A stretch of 64,000 nt of DNA from Acestrorhynchus altus (Eukaryota; Chordata; Actinopteri; Characiformes; Acestrorhynchidae), in NCBI GenBank assembly GCA_034509495.1, contig CM067507.1, positions 29,715,892 to 29,779,891 of the forward strand. Direction: 5' to 3'. Position 1 is the stretch's first letter. Each line of letters starts with the position of its first letter. The notes under the pieces are model-generated. The model saw only the letters and a list, made by a program, of their open reading frames with translations. It was not told the DNA's origin and ran no database searches. Shown here piece by piece: positions 16,118 to 28,060 of the stretch. The position numbers and the translations under genes are program-made.

Positions 16118-16380
16118 TCAGTCAGTCAGCATCTCATCCGCTTCGTCCTGAGTAGAATTCAGAGCCTACCTGGAATCACTGGGAAAAAGACAGAAATAGC
16201 CCCTGGACAGGAGCCAGAACATCTCAGGGTATCACACCTACACACTGCAATGTAGCATGGTCAATTCAACTACCATGTGAATTTTTTGGAGCAGGAGGAA
16301 AACAACAAACTCCTCACAGACAGTGACCTGAGTGGGGATCAGACACATACACTACCTTCAGTGCCACTGTGCCACCCTTA
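16118..16380 (-). mobile_element. Fish SINE-like element, reverse orientation, near full length
   Basis: In reverse complement it starts GGGTGGCACAGTGGCACTGA, passes through a degenerate tRNA-like B-box area (GTGTCTGATCCCCACTCAGG), then CACTGTCTGTGAGGAGTTTG, and ends CTGGCTCCTGTCCAGGGGCT followed by GATGCTGACTGACTGA. This order matches the widespread fish repeat whose 3' part reads CCTGCGATGGACTGGC...CCTGTCCAGGG...ATGAATGAATGA. Related fragments lie at 21413-21522 (minus) and about 61661-61850 (plus). Confidence 0.75.
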
Positions 16381-16418
16381 ACAAAAAGTTTGGCAGGGAA
16401 AAAAAACAACAACAAAAA

Positions 16419-16427
<9 letters not shown>

Positions 16428-16485
<58 letters not shown>
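16428..16485. repeat. (TA)29 microsatellite
   Basis: Uninterrupted TA units preceded by an A-rich ACAACAA tract. Tyr-Ile frames on both strands over 16314-16583 are artefacts. Confidence 0.99.
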
Positions 16486-16489
<4 letters not shown>

Positions 16490-18678
16490 TTCTTGTGCAA
16501 AGACTGCTGTTATTTGTAAAGTAAAACAATTCTTTTCACTTGCTGCCATAATGTGTAACTGTTTTGTAAAATGCACAATTTAGCCTGTCAATACAAAATG
16601 TAAAGAGGATGCTAATATTATTTTTGGCTGTAAAATAATACAAATTTCCCTGTATGTGTAATTACAGTTAGCTAAAACAAATAAACATCTAAACAATATC
16701 TATGAGTTATTTAAAAATGTACTGATTTTGTTATAAATGCACTGTATGTAACTGCACTTAACAAAATGTCATTTGCAAAAATTTATCCCAGATGCAGTTC
16801 AGTGTGCTGTGCAATGTGGTAAATGAAGTGAATTATGTAGGTAAAACCTAATGAAAGTAAATTGTGACCAATCAGCATTACTCATCAGACATCATGCTAA
16901 TTGTTGACAAGTTGCATGAGATTATTACTGGTCAATTTAAGGTGAAATGTAAGGTGCCACAGTTTTAAAAGCATTAGAACAAGCCTTTCCAATGTCCCTG
17001 TAATGTATTGCTGATATTTGCAGAAAGCCAAAATCTGCAGATCTAGAAGAAGTATGTGCTGGAAGACAGACAGACTTTCTTTTTTTAATACTTTGAATAT
17101 GAGCTCTATGGCAAATCAAATTCTCCAAGGTTTTACAAGAAAGTACACTGATGAGTCTGGAACACGTAAGAGAGAATTTAAAAATGCAGAAACAGACATG
17201 CACCTTAATGTACAGTTCTTCTGGCAAAGATCCAATCAATAGACAGACATATACAAATATAGCTGATGGATGAAAGATGCTGAAGACCCCTCTCAAAGCG
17301 ATGCTCTAAGCTGCAGGAAAACATGCTATTTAGGCAGTGTTTCCACGTGAATACAAATGCATGCTCTTCACTAGATAAGATTGCAGAAACCCAGTGCACA
17401 CACCTCAAAGAGGTCCATCCAGGCAGGTTTGACAGGCATGCCGGAAATAGCATGTTCAATGAAAACTTCAGTCAGTTATGTGACATTAATGTCAGGTACA
17501 GACCCTGCCTGTGAAGGCTATGAATTGAGCTGACATCAGACTCACTCGTGAATAATGGTGGGGTGGGAACCTTTAATCGCCTCACTTTACTAATCTGTTT
17601 GATAGATGTAGTGGCCATCACACCCCAACCCCTGCAAGCATCCAGATAAACACTATATTCACAGAGAACACAGCTCACAGTTTTGCACTTCATTCTCACA
17701 TTTATTGTTGTTATTTATAATATTATAGATCATTCTGATGTCAAATAAGGCTCTACGAATAAATGACTCAATTTAGAAATCTGGTGAAGTGTAATGCTAA
17801 AGTGACTCAAAAATCTAGAAACAGTCAAATTGTGCTCAAACAATCTCTAATAGGCTGCATTTATGATGCAACACATAGCAAATAGTGCACAGCAGTCCCA
17901 CCAGAACCACCCCCACCAGCACCTCACACTGACAAAACACTAAGAGACTTAGTTCGACTAAAATGACTCAATAAACACTCCGGGGAACAACAATATGAAA
18001 ATAAGTGAGAAAATATGGAGCACACGCACAGGGTTAATACTTTAAAATGTACTCCATTACAGATGACTAATTACCTGTTCAGAAACGACCTGTTCAAAAA
18101 TGGAACCACAAAGAAACCCAACAGGTTATTATATATTAATACAAATAGAACATATACATTTGCATGAATCCATCTTTTGACCAGCATGAATTACATTCCA
18201 AGTGGTCTGAGTTGGTTTATGCTGTAGATTCTGTAAGAAACTAAAACATGTCATAAGGGAGTATTTGAGAAGGTTTCATTTTGTCAGGATAAATAATAAC
18301 ACCAAACTATTACACTGAAAAAAACACCTCCACACAGTTTTTAGACAGCGCACAGCACAACTAAACATTGTTGAGGGGGATGTAATAACATCTATAGAGG
18401 AAAAAAAGACATCTGAATATCATTATTAAGGGAACCTGTATTGCTGAAAGGTTTAATAGCTTTATAGATTAAATAGTCATAATCATGATTATTTTCATAG
18501 GCTTTTAAAAGTCAAAGGCTTTTAAAGCAAAGCTAATCAAGCAATTTATAATGAATATATTGAAAAATTATATTATGAAAGCCATTTAAAGTTCAAGCTT
18601 CAGTAAGTTTAAGTTCATACATTGACACTACTGAATTCTGTTGAGTATAGCGCATTGAAGAGAGCACCTGAAAGCACA
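16486..18678. other. Unassigned, comparatively repeat-free sequence, 2.2 kb
   Basis: I recognise no gene or repeat family. Several overlapping 60-120-codon frames at 16937-17699 on both strands lack any known domain and have no consistent frame. This part has higher complexity than its surroundings and could contain non-coding conserved sequence, but nothing in the bases proves that. Confidence 0.4.
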
Positions 18679-19310
18679 TTAACCTTTAACTCTAGGCAAA
18701 TAATTTTTGGGATGTTTGCATAGTTTGACATACTTTTATTCACCAAAGAATTAGAAACGTGTTTACAGGAGATTCTAGGCAGCTCATTTTGTCTTCATTT
18801 GAGATGTAAAAAAGATTAGATTATATATACTTGGATAAACTTGAACCTGTTATGAAAAATAGTTTGTATAAAAAATAGTTTAGAAATTGGAAAATTTTGG
18901 AAATTGATCATCCAGAGGATTTTTGACCTGACAATGGAAAAATGTTTTTATTGATTATTTGTAATGATTGGATTGACAAGGATATTTATGATATTTCTTC
19001 AAAATACTTGGACAGTGGTTCAAATATGTGGTCCTTTATCATTTCTGTATGTGTCAGAGCACTAAACATGCTCTGGAAGCTCGTTTGGAATTTAAACTGG
19101 GTTTTAATTCAGTTGGAAACAAATGCATTTTTGTTGTTTTCTAAGATACATTACTCACTGATAATCCACCACACAATGAAGACAACCACGTTATATAGGG
19201 TAAATAGCTTATGATATTTTGGATTATGTTCTATTTATTTCTTGTCTGAATTATGAAGATTACAGCATGTAACTGCCCACAAAGTGTGAATCTTGGGTTG
19301 TAAGAGTTAA
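18679..19310 (+). mobile_element. TTAA-flanked (piggyBac-like) non-autonomous element, complete copy
   Basis: It is bounded on both sides by TTAA (18679-18682 and 19307-19310). The left end reads TTAACCTTTAACTCTAGGC. The right end reads CTTGGGTTGTAAGAGTTAA, which in reverse complement is TTAACTCTTACAACCCAAG, so the termini are imperfect inverted repeats. TTAA target duplication with CCY-type ends is the signature of the piggyBac superfamily. The body shares ordered landmarks with the copies at 32341, 38479 and 51701: GTTTGACATACTTTTATTCA, TTCTTCAAAATACTTGG, GGAATTTAAACTGGG, and TTACTCACTGATAAT. The 90-codon frame at 18942-19214 lies inside it and is not conserved in the other copies. Confidence 0.8.
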
Positions 19311-20400
19311 AGCAGTTTATTACTGACCCAACTGAGTTCAAAGACTTGTAGTTGACTGATAAGAATACAAAAAACTGTGTAATTATTATAAGTATAACTC
19401 ATTGGACAATAACCTTCTTAATTCAAACAACATTAATGTAAAAGTCATTTTGAAGAATTTCCATGTTTGTTTGTTTTTTTTTTGTCAAAAAATGAACAGA
19501 ATATAAAGAACAATAAGCATATTTAAATTGTCTCAAAAAGTGATAATATTTATAAAACAGGCACAGAACCTTAAATTACATCAATTTATGAACATGTTAA
19601 ATGCCAAGATAACAGCAACAACCATAACCGACTGCAGTTGAACACAGAATTTGGACTGGAAGTTATTCAGTAACCTTCAGATAGTTTATGAGATCTGCGA
19701 GTAGAACATTTGGATCAAGTGCTTAACCTTGATCAGCTACGTAGAAGCTTTTCCCTGAATTTCTGTCTTCAAAAACCTTGAGATAGGAATTGTACCATAG
19801 CCATAACCACAGCAGAGGTTCTTATTAGTTTTCTTGACAGTACAGAAATTGTGCTGCTGTACTTCAGTAATTCATGTAACATTCATGTAACAACTGTTAA
19901 TTACATAATAATGCTCCTTAGAGGTAAATACTGGATGCTTCTTAGTAGCTTGTCAAATTGCGACTGATTCTTTTAAATATTTTTGACCTACCTTTAACTT
20001 TCAGTGCTCAAGCTCATACAATCTTTTTACATTGTATAGACGGGGACAGTGACCTTGATTCTCCTACCTCTTTGAAACCTGAAGAGTGAAGAATTGCCTG
20101 GGTTTTTACAAGGTTAAAAGAAATTAATTTGAGCCTACATATTATTTTGGCAGTTGTATAGATCTATAGACCAGACATTCACTTACACAGAGGGTATAAT
20201 GAACAGAATCAGTTCTCAGCACTGGGTTACTTTAGTCTGCTCCCACATGTCATGTTTTATTGAACAAAGACAGACATGGGTTTCAAAGTTCATTACTGAG
20301 TCTCTTCTGTCTCTTCACCTTATATATGATACTAATGACAATGTAGCTGTAAGTAATGCCATGATAAAAAATGGCAGTGCAATCTTCCCTTGTAAAGGTA
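19311..20400. other. Unassigned non-coding sequence
   Basis: I recognise no gene or repeat family; it has a T-run near 19469-19482. Confidence 0.45.
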
Positions 20401-20554
20401 CACTCTTGAAAATAAAAAGGTTTAAAGAACCTTCCCTTGAGGTACAGGTTCTTTACAAATTTCTGTACCAAAGGCTCTTCATAGTCATACATATCCATTA
20501 CAATCATGGTTTATAAAAGGTTTTATTTTATGGGAGCTCTTATTTTTAAGGGTG
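20401..20554. mobile_element. MITE with AAGGTTCTT-type internal repeats
   Basis: The 154-bp unit begins CACTCTTGAAAATAAAAAGG and ends CTTATTTTTAAGGGTG. These are inverted ends (the reverse complement of the right end is CACCCTTAAAAATAAG). Inside are AAAGAACCTTCC and GGTACAGGTTCTTTACAAAT, the typical AGAACCTTT/AAAGGTTCT motifs of a MITE family abundant in otophysan fishes. No protein is encoded. Confidence 0.78.
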
Positions 20555-20879
20555 CAGTCAACAAACTGAAAAATTAAAGTATTGCTGTTCGCATATTTCA
20601 TCTTTCATGTTTTTTGTGGAAACATGATGAGACAGATGTTTAATACTTCTGCTCTTTGTGTTATTTTAAGGTTTTTGTTAGAATAGGTTCTGGCAGGATA
20701 CAATTTCTTTATCTATTGTTATTTTAAGAGTGAAGTCAACAAATACTAGTTGTAGTACAGTGATCAAAATTAAAGTAGTGTCCATAATATTCATAAAGTG
20801 GGGAAAAAGTTCCGTTTAGCATAATTTAACTGATTTTTACATTGTAATGTTACATTACATTGACTTTTACATTGTACTT

Positions 20880-21412
20880 AACCAATCCACAGACAGCCAG
20901 AATGTGTACAAACCAAGGAAATTCAAGACCTTTATTACCCTCTCCAGGAGCTTTCTACCTACAAAAATTATGCCAAGAGCAAGGCATGTAATAGTCGTTA
21001 AGCTCACAAAGGACCAAAGGTAACTTCTAAGCACCTAAAGTTTGCCTTGTTGTTTGGAGAAAGAAATACGGTGGTGGTGGTTGTATCATGGTTTGGGTGA
21101 GTTTTACTGCATCTGGGCCATTATACCAACAAGTTCTAAACCAAAATGTGAGTACATCTATCCATGAACTCAATCTCAAGAGAATGTGGGTCATGCAGCA
21201 AGACAATGAGCCTAAGTACAGTCATTCAACCAAATAACAGAAAAAGAATAAAGTTAATGTTTTGAAATAGCCACTTCGTTGTTCTGACCACAATTAAACC
21301 AAAATGGTGTGGAAGGACCTGAAGCAAGCAGTTAATGGGAGGAAACCCACAAGAGAACAAATCTGAGGCTGTATATTCCTAAAATTCCTCCAAACTTCTG
21401 TACATTCATCTT
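20880..21412 (+). mobile_element. Tc1-like transposase relic
   Basis: Plus-strand reading gives VWRKKYGGGGCIMVWVSFTA, matching the Tc1 segment VWRKKG...GGGSIMVWGCFAA with the residues in between deleted. It continues LKRMWVMQQDNEPKYSHSTK (family: WVxQQDNDPKHTSKST), then KKNKVNVLK and a region aligned to PSQSPDLNPIEM with changes, then MVWKDLKQAVNGRKP (family: MLWxDLKQAVHARKP). The aspartate of QQDN is present; the SPDLNP box is degraded. The upstream part (20880-21050) is weaker. It has stops and deletions and is dead. Confidence 0.82.
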
Positions 21413-21522
21413 CTGTACCACTTATTCCTGAATAGGGTCATGGGGGAGCCGGTGCCCAGCCCACAACTCTGAGTGCAAGGGCAGGAAACAACCCTAGACA
21501 GGGCGTTAGTCCATTGTAATTA
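21413..21522 (-). mobile_element. SINE 3' fragment, reverse orientation
   Basis: TGTACCACTTATTCCTGAAT followed by AGGGTCATGGGGGAGCCGGT corresponds to the reverse complement of the fish SINE/LINE tail (ACCCTGAACTGGATAAGCGGTTA). It continues to CCTAGACAGGGCGTTAGTCC, the counterpart of GGACTAACGCCCTGTC. It sits directly behind the Tc1 relic. Confidence 0.72.
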
Positions 21523-22518
21523 TTTATATTATGAATTATTTTATACATACAATTTTTAACGTAATCTTAAAAAGGTTGGCTAATATATAATCAGTTCAAC
21601 TTCAGACAGTTGTGTTGATGAGAGAATTGTGACACTAGATGAAACAGGGAACCTGTCAGGTTGCTCACCAAACATTAAATTGAGAAAAAAATGGGCTCAA
21701 ATTATTGAAAGCACAAAAATTGCAATGGGATTTGAAGTTCCATTGCCAGAAACTATGAGACATGTTTTTAATGCTTCTGACTTCTTCTCTTCATATTACC
21801 TCTAGGCCACTGACAGAATAAGTTCATGGATAGATTATTTCATCTGTTATTGAAGTGTAGGGCTGAAAACTTGTGGTTTTCAGGACAGTCTGTTTAGATT
21901 ACGAATTGAAGAAACTGTAAATTGTGTGCACTATTTCCTGAGGCACTCTATTACTGAACAAGTAAATACTAACTGCTCCAGAGTCCATATTATGTTTCTT
22001 TATGTGTTAAAAAGCACTGGGCCAATCATATACACATTAAGACAATCTAATAAAAGTGATCTTATAACCAGTCTCAAAATTGTAATTTAGTCAAATATCA
22101 GTCTGAAAAATATTTGTCTTCAATCTGCTGGCATGATTTATGACAGTTTGTCAGTTTGCCCTTATCATAACGAACAAATCCTGATTATTTCTGTTCATGG
22201 ACAAGAGTGCTTTGCAGGGGAGAGAGGCCATAACATTATGGGAAAGCCTTTAATCAACCCTTCTGAGAAAAGACACACTTACCAAAACAGCGTGTGGTAG
22301 CATCATTACCACTTCGTGCACATAATAAAAATAAAGGCCCATCTAGTTTTCTTCTTGTTCATTTTCCTGTCCTGTTTGTTTGTCCTCCACTTCCAATATG
22401 AATAATGTATGCTTCTCGAGAGGCAAACAACAAGTCATCAACCCCACAGTGTCAGCTACCCACCATCAATTTTCTGCTGTGCTGCATCTCAATTAAAACC
22501 ACAGATTCCGCTCATATG
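21523..22518. other. Unassigned non-coding sequence
   Basis: I recognise no gene or repeat. The ORF that starts at 22405 belongs to the duplicated unit described next. Confidence 0.4.
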
Positions 22519-22848
22519 GATATGGGCATGGACCTGCTTGCTCAAGCGGCCTCTGAGGTTAGCTTGTTTCTCAAAATTCTTCCTCCTTTTATTATTCAGT
22601 TCTGTAAGCGATGCAGGAGAAATGCAGGCTTTGTCTCTTTTATGACCCACATTCAGACCAATCAAGCAAATAATGGATAGTCTGGATGTGGGCATGGACC
22701 TGCTTGCTCAAGCTGCCTCCAAGCTTGGTTTGTTTTCTAAAACGTCGCCACCCTTTATTAGGCTATTCGTTAAGAGATGCAGGAGAAATATGGGCTTTGT
22801 GTCTTCTGTGACCTACATTCAGATAAATCAAGCAAAAAATGGATTGTC
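22519..22848 (+). repeat. Two-copy tandem duplication (166-bp unit) with parallel open frames
   Basis: Unit 1 starts at 22519 (GATATGGGCATGGACCTGCT) and unit 2 at 22685 (GATGTGGGCATGGACCTGCT). The units align over 53 codons without an indel. Translations share GMDLLAQAAS, PPFI, KRCRRN, GFVS and NQA; by eye 37 of 53 residues agree, with about 7 silent and 16 replacement codon differences. Unit 1 reads to a TAG at 22678; unit 2, one frame over because the unit is not a multiple of three, reads through to about 22858. GTGAGTAG follows unit 2 and resembles a splice donor. I do not recognise the peptide. The high replacement share argues against strong protein constraint, so this is probably an old non-coding duplication, though an eroded exon pair is possible. 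Confidence 0.75.
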
Positions 22849-23879
22849 TGGTGAGTAGAAGTCAAACAAGCTCCTGCAACCGTGCTGGATATTCTCAGCA
22901 TTAATCCTAGTGGTAATAATGAGTAATGAACTGCCACAGTCTGTGATGACCTTGGCAATCTCCAAGGACCCTGCAAAACCTGATGATAAGTAAACTGTTT
23001 GCTGTTCCAATGAGACATCATTATCCTTCATCTGAGCAATTTCACAATGGTAAACAAGGAGGCATTTCAAACTCTTGAATGCATACTAATTGTATCGTAA
23101 ATCGTATTAAGCATCTGCATTGAAATAAAAGAATCTACATTGAAAGAGAAGATTACTAAAACCATTACTATGGCTGCTACTTTATAAGCTGTACATTCTT
23201 GTACTATATACTTGATGTACATTTTTGCATTAAGAGAAGTAATTTATTCGATGCTGCCTATTTTAGTTACATATGTTCTCAAGTACAAGTACTTAATCTA
23301 TAATGTGCAGTGGACATTTAATATGATTTTAAATATGTTGTGTGATCTTACCGACTGAGGGTAAAGGTGATGGTATACTTCAATATGCATTGCTAAATGA
23401 GATGAGACTTTCCATCAAGATTTAAGAACAAATGTTTCTAAATAGGATTGTAATGTATTAACAAATTGATTAGTTATTAGATGCCCAATAAGACAAAGTT
23501 TATACAATTACAGTGACAATGTATCTAACTGTGCAACACAAGGTGTTCGTAGTGCACAGGGATGTACATAGGACTTAACTATATGCCATCACAAAAAATG
23601 TGATGCTGGAAGTTTTGCAAATGAACTTTGCCTCTAACAATATTTCATAAAACACCGGTTAGATATACTTTATAATTAAGAATATATTAAGTCTGTAGCA
23701 CTAATTTTCTCACATTGTTATCGCCTGGGGGGGCAGCATAACAAATCAAAAATTTGCAGAGTGGTAGTTCATGCTGTGATAGGGAAGCACAATGAACATA
23801 TAGAATATAAATAAGTTCTACACGTATTGCACACTGTCAACAAATAGATTAAATGCATTAAGAATTTACATCACTGTGT
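22849..23879. other. Unassigned non-coding sequence
   Basis: I recognise no gene or repeat; there is a G8 run at about 23728. Confidence 0.45.
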
Positions 23880-24480
23880 TCAAAAAAGCTGTGGACTGTG
23901 TCCACTTTTATTTGGGCTCCCTTTGGAGCAGAAGTAAACACCTCTGAAAATGCCCAGAAGGAATCCACCGATTGCAATGCGATACTGCAGTGGTGTCATG
24001 CCAGACTGTCATGGAGTCACTCAAAGCTCTACATTTGCCTATATGGCGATGACCAATGAATCCATGTGAGATCATGGTCAGTTTTTTGTCAAGTGGCTCA
24101 CGTCTAGAAGACCTGTCATGGTTTGATGTGTAAATGATGCCAGATCACGTTTGGTCTTCATTACACACACTTTGTCAATCCAACATTACCTTAATTAGTT
24201 CATACTCATTGGTGCACTATTCCAACAGGACAATGTTTGTCTGCATACTGCTGCCATCTCAAGAGCTCACCTTGAAGGCACAGATCGTTTGTCATGGTCA
24301 ATCAATCACCAGACCTGTGTGTGTGCAAAGCTACTGGATGTGCTATCAACACTCCACACCTACTGCAAAATCTGCAGGATCTGAGTGAGAATACTGCAAG
24401 ACACCGTTAGGACCGTCTACAATTCCATGTCAAAAATGTATGGCATGCTGCATTATACCTGACATCATACTGAGATACAC
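23880..24480 (+). mobile_element. Tc1-like transposase relic
   Basis: Around 24220-24310 a plus-strand reading gives FQQDNVCLHTAAISRAHLEG, matching the Tc1 segment YQQDNARPHTAAISRAHLEE. The usual WPxxSPDLNPIEH box that should follow is scrambled. The tail (about 24400-24450) reads DTVRTVYNSMSK, echoing QTIRNLxxSMRR. The upstream third (23880-24130) resembles the DNA-binding part only weakly. Stops are frequent. Confidence 0.75.
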
Positions 24481-24949
24481 TATTTTTGAATGTGTAGCTC
24501 AATAATAATTCTCAAGATCAGTCTAAATTTTTGGAAGCTTTTAAAAAAGTTTCTGGAAGCATTTATCTTTCTTCAGTAAAGCATTGCATCCCAGCATTTC
24601 CATCTAGGTGCAACTATTCATGCTACTATTAAAATCTAAAAATAAAATAATTGGAGTGGCCTATGAAACATTTTTGAAATCATAAGCATTGCAAAACGTC
24701 TGAGCTTGATAAGCTAATCAGGCCTGATGCATTTCACCAGTTGTAAGTAAAAACTGTTGGCTTAGTTAAATTTCTAAGCTTTACAGGTTGTGTGTTCTCC
24801 TAGCTGGCACATGATTGAACTTCAACAGTGAAATGTGGTTGAAATAATGTTGGTTAACACATATATAAAGCATTTGCATTTGAAAATTATGAAAATTATT
24901 ATAGATGACATTGAAATGACATTGAAAAACCTATAAGCCTATAAGAAGA
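24481..24949. other. Unassigned non-coding sequence
   Basis: I recognise no gene or repeat between the two Tc1 relics. Confidence 0.4.
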
Positions 24950-25600
24950 TAGCCAGGGGTTTCAGTTTGCAGTTTCTACAGTTCAGAATGTCCTTGGAAA
25001 TGGTAGTTCAGTGGTTCAGTTCAAGTTCAAGACGAGATTTGAAAGACCAAGAGATCAAAACTCCCATTTGACTGCCAAGCAGCTACAGGAAGGTTTAAAT
25101 GTCTCACGAGTGATGTTGCTCTGTTCCACTGTGAAGGGCTGCCTCCACAAATATAATCTTCATGGAAGTGTCATAAACTTTATGGTACAGAACATCTGAG
25201 AAGTGCTGTGGCCTGATCAAAGTAGTCTTTAGGCACAATCAGTAAATGCAAATGCATTTCATGAAAATAACACATTTCACAGTGTAAAACATGTGGGTGA
25301 ATGTATCATGCTTTGGGGTTGCATTGCCACCAGTGGTATTGGCAATATGTTACAGCTGGAGGGAGCAATGGCAATCCTGAATGCAGATGTTAATCCATTT
25401 TATAAGAGGCTGAAGCTGTAAAGAGAATGGCTTATTCAACAAGAGGATGATCCAAGCATACCTCAAAATGCAGCATGAGCTTCCTAAAGAGACAAAAAAA
25501 CAGATTAGAATTTTAGCTTTTAGAATGCCCTTCAACTGTTTCATTGGAAAAGCAGCCAACTACTCTCCAAAAGTCTGCTTACTGTTTTGTGGACGGTAAG
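24950..25600 (+). mobile_element. Tc1-like transposase relic with helix-turn-helix remnant
   Basis: A frame at about 25050-25160 gives LTAKQLQEGLNVSRV followed by TVKGCLHKYNLHG. This is the second helix-turn-helix of Tc1 transposases (LTARQLQxELNVSVSxxTVRRRL). At about 25290-25400 it gives VKHVGECIMLWGCIATSGIG, matching VKHGGGSIMLWGCFAASGTG, and at about 25430 WLIQQEDDPSIP, the eroded WVFQQDNDPKHT box in which the catalytic DN is altered. It lies in the same orientation as the relic at 23880 but belongs to a different subfamily. Confidence 0.8.
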
Positions 25601-25797
25601 AAATGAAGTGAACACACTGGGTAAAATCAGGTTAGGAGCTATTTGCAGCACAGCTAACTAGCAATCTCTTAGAATAATGTTGCACCACAGGCATCATTAG
25701 CCAGGCATTCCATTCAGTGGAAGGGAAACCAACTTCAGAAAATCCTTATCCAAAGAAATGACTCAGTTCTTAAGCTTTTGTGGAGCAAAAGTAACAG

Positions 25798-26340
25798 GTG
25801 ATGGTGTTGGTGTCCCCTCCAAAAAATGAAAAGAGCAGCCATGTGTATCTAATAATTGTTAGTTTGCTGATTCAGTCACAGACACAGCTTCTCTTCTTTG
25901 GAAGAAGATGGATAGAGATGTGGTGTTTAAAAAAACTCGGAACTTTGTGTTATGTTCATAACACTGCTGTTCAAGAGAATTCTTCCCTTTCATCCCATCA
26001 CTGTGACACCCTTAACCTGAGAATATTATACTTCTCATTCTGTATGATTATTATCACTGTGCCTGTAATCTACATCCACAAATCCGCTGCTGCACCGGAA
26101 GTTCTAACAAAGAAAACCTCCTCTTCTTCCCATCACTGTGACACCCTTAAACTAAGAATATTATGCTGCTCATTCAGTTCAATTATTATCACTGTGCCTG
26201 TAATCTACATCAGCGGAAGTTCTAAAGATGGCCTCCTCCTTGTTGTAATGCAGAATAAGGTAAATAGGTCTTCTGCAAAGAAGCACAGGGCCAATCCAAC
26301 AACAACAATTGAAAGACAGCTGCTACAAAAAAGTGTTTAG
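25798..26340 (+). repeat. 180-codon open frame containing an in-frame 135-bp duplication
   Basis: The plus-strand frame is open for 180 codons. Within it, a segment starting at 25994 (CCCATCACTGTGACACCCTT) recurs at 26129, a spacing of 135 bp or 45 codons. Both copies read SHHCDTL.LRIL then IIITVPVIYI. The second copy has lost about 18 bp after that hydrophobic stretch yet the frame stays open. The repeated Ile/Val/Phe-rich piece could pass for a membrane segment. I recognise no family, and no upstream promoter or splice pattern is evident. It follows directly behind a Tc1 relic. It may be chance; the duplication itself is certain. Confidence 0.6.
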
Positions 26341-27839
26341 AAGCTGTATTGTTTGTCAAGGGGGAGTTACTAAGTCCCAACTCTGATGGCCAAAGCTGTG
26401 CACTGGTGACACTGATGTTTTGATTTTTCTTATGTTATGAAAGGCAGAGTAACTATGCTTTACAATTATATAGTAAACATCTGTCAAGTGTTCAAATGCT
26501 CTATGCTGGAATGTGATGAATTCAGCTGTCATTTTGCTGTTTTGAATTCATTGAATGATTCTAACGTGTCTATAAATGGAAACGACCTGTTAAAAGTTTA
26601 AAAGACTGTAACACTGTCAAATGGGTTACTGCCTAACTTAGCTTCATGCTGATACACAAAAATGCAAAATATGCTGCAAGTGAATTCAGCACAGCCTATT
26701 TTCAGAGTGCTGAAGGATATATTACACTGATTCAGAAACAGTTTGCTAGGATGTAAGGATGCTGTGTTACAGAAAATAGTGGAATGACGATTGGGAGCAA
26801 TCTCATATTTTTCATTAAATTCTGAACTCACACTTCAAAGCTCTCCAGAGAGTGTACATGGGAATCACAGCTTAGACATCAATGTGTTAAATATGACTGC
26901 TCTTAGTCAGTGGACTCTGATTTCAATGCAAATCTCCACCAGTAACTACAGGTAGACAACACAATACATGTAATAGTTTGACTATGGTCCATGTACTGTA
27001 GAACCGTGTAAAATACAAAACAGAAAACACAATCAGGTATAGCTTTTCATATTCTGGCTTAGCCGGACACGAGCCCAGAAGGGACATGTTCATCTGTTTC
27101 TTTGAATATAAAACAATAAAATGAGAATAAGGAATATGGGAAGAGTATAGAGATAGTCAGAATCATTGTAGACATTATTGTAGCCATTATTGTCCCCCTA
27201 TTTTGAATAACAGGTGTACCCAGAGTAGAAATCCCAATGCATAATTAACATCCAAAAAATTAATTATGAATCATTGTTTTTGAGGACTGGTTTGTTTGAT
27301 TTTTGCTAGAGTCACATTAAATTACATTACATTGTTGGATAAAACTGAATGAGTTGAATGAAAGAATATAGAATAATAGGGTAGTGCATGCTCTGCCCAC
27401 TGCATAATACACAACTACATCACCCCCCCTCTTTGGGATGGAATCACAGATATTGATCCTAGAGTGGCCTCCTGGTGGAAAAGAAATAACATGTCGGAAT
27501 TGCTCAGGAAAGGAGTCCTTATAAAATGTAATCAAAGCTTGTCGACAGATAAAAGGAGGATTCAACAGACAACAAATAAATCTTACATAATGACCAACTG
27601 GAGTACTCTACAGTACCAAAATGTTTCACACAGCACTGTTTGTTAATTATACAGTAAACACACTGTGCTGTGGACAAGTACTTCCATGCCTCTTTCATTT
27701 ATTCAAAACCTTTATCACCCATGTGAAAAGGAATTGGCAACTTAGCTACTAAATGTTGTTCCTGAAAAAAGGTTCAATTTCACTAACCACACCCAGACAA
27801 AATTACTGCTATAACTGTAGAACACTTAAATAGAATTAT
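26341..27839. other. Unassigned non-coding sequence, 1.5 kb
   Basis: I recognise no gene or repeat; there is a C8 run at about 27422. Confidence 0.45.
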
Positions 27840-27908
27840 TTAATAGAATTATTATCCTTAATTTCCCTGAGGGAACCCTCCCAAGGGATCAATAATCCTA
27901 TCCTATCC
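27840..27908 (+). mobile_element. LINE 3' tail fragment
   Basis: CCTTAATTTCCCTGAGGGAA, then CCAAGGGATCAATAATCC and TATCC repeats, has the shape of a fish non-LTR retrotransposon tail (AATTTCCCC...GGGATTAATAAAG followed by a short tandem tail). No coding part precedes it. Confidence 0.5.
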
Positions 27909-27924
27909 TAGAAGTTGTCTGACA

Positions 27925-28060
27925 ATGAGAAGCATCTCAAAAACAACACATGATGTCATGTTCTACATAATGAAGGTTGTGGATTGGTCAAATCAAAATC
28001 CTGAATTGAGTCCTGATGAGATGCTGTTGCAAGACCTGAAATTAAAACCTTACATTACTA
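27925..28060 (+). mobile_element. Tc1-like transposase catalytic-box fragment
   Basis: A plus-strand frame from 27925 gives MKVVDWSNQNPELSPDEMLL followed by QDLKLK. This matches the Tc1 block VLDWPxQSPDLNPIEMLWxDLKRA, including the position of the second catalytic acidic residues (N-P-E-L for SPDL, D-E for IE). Only this roughly 45-codon piece is recognisable, and the rest of the 83-codon frame is unrelated. Confidence 0.7.

Noticed and set aside
20543..20752. Apparent 180-bp duplication of TTTTAAGAGTG-AGTCAACAAA
   Set aside because: Only about 25 bp at each end resemble one another and the intervening sequences do not align, so a true duplication is not supported.
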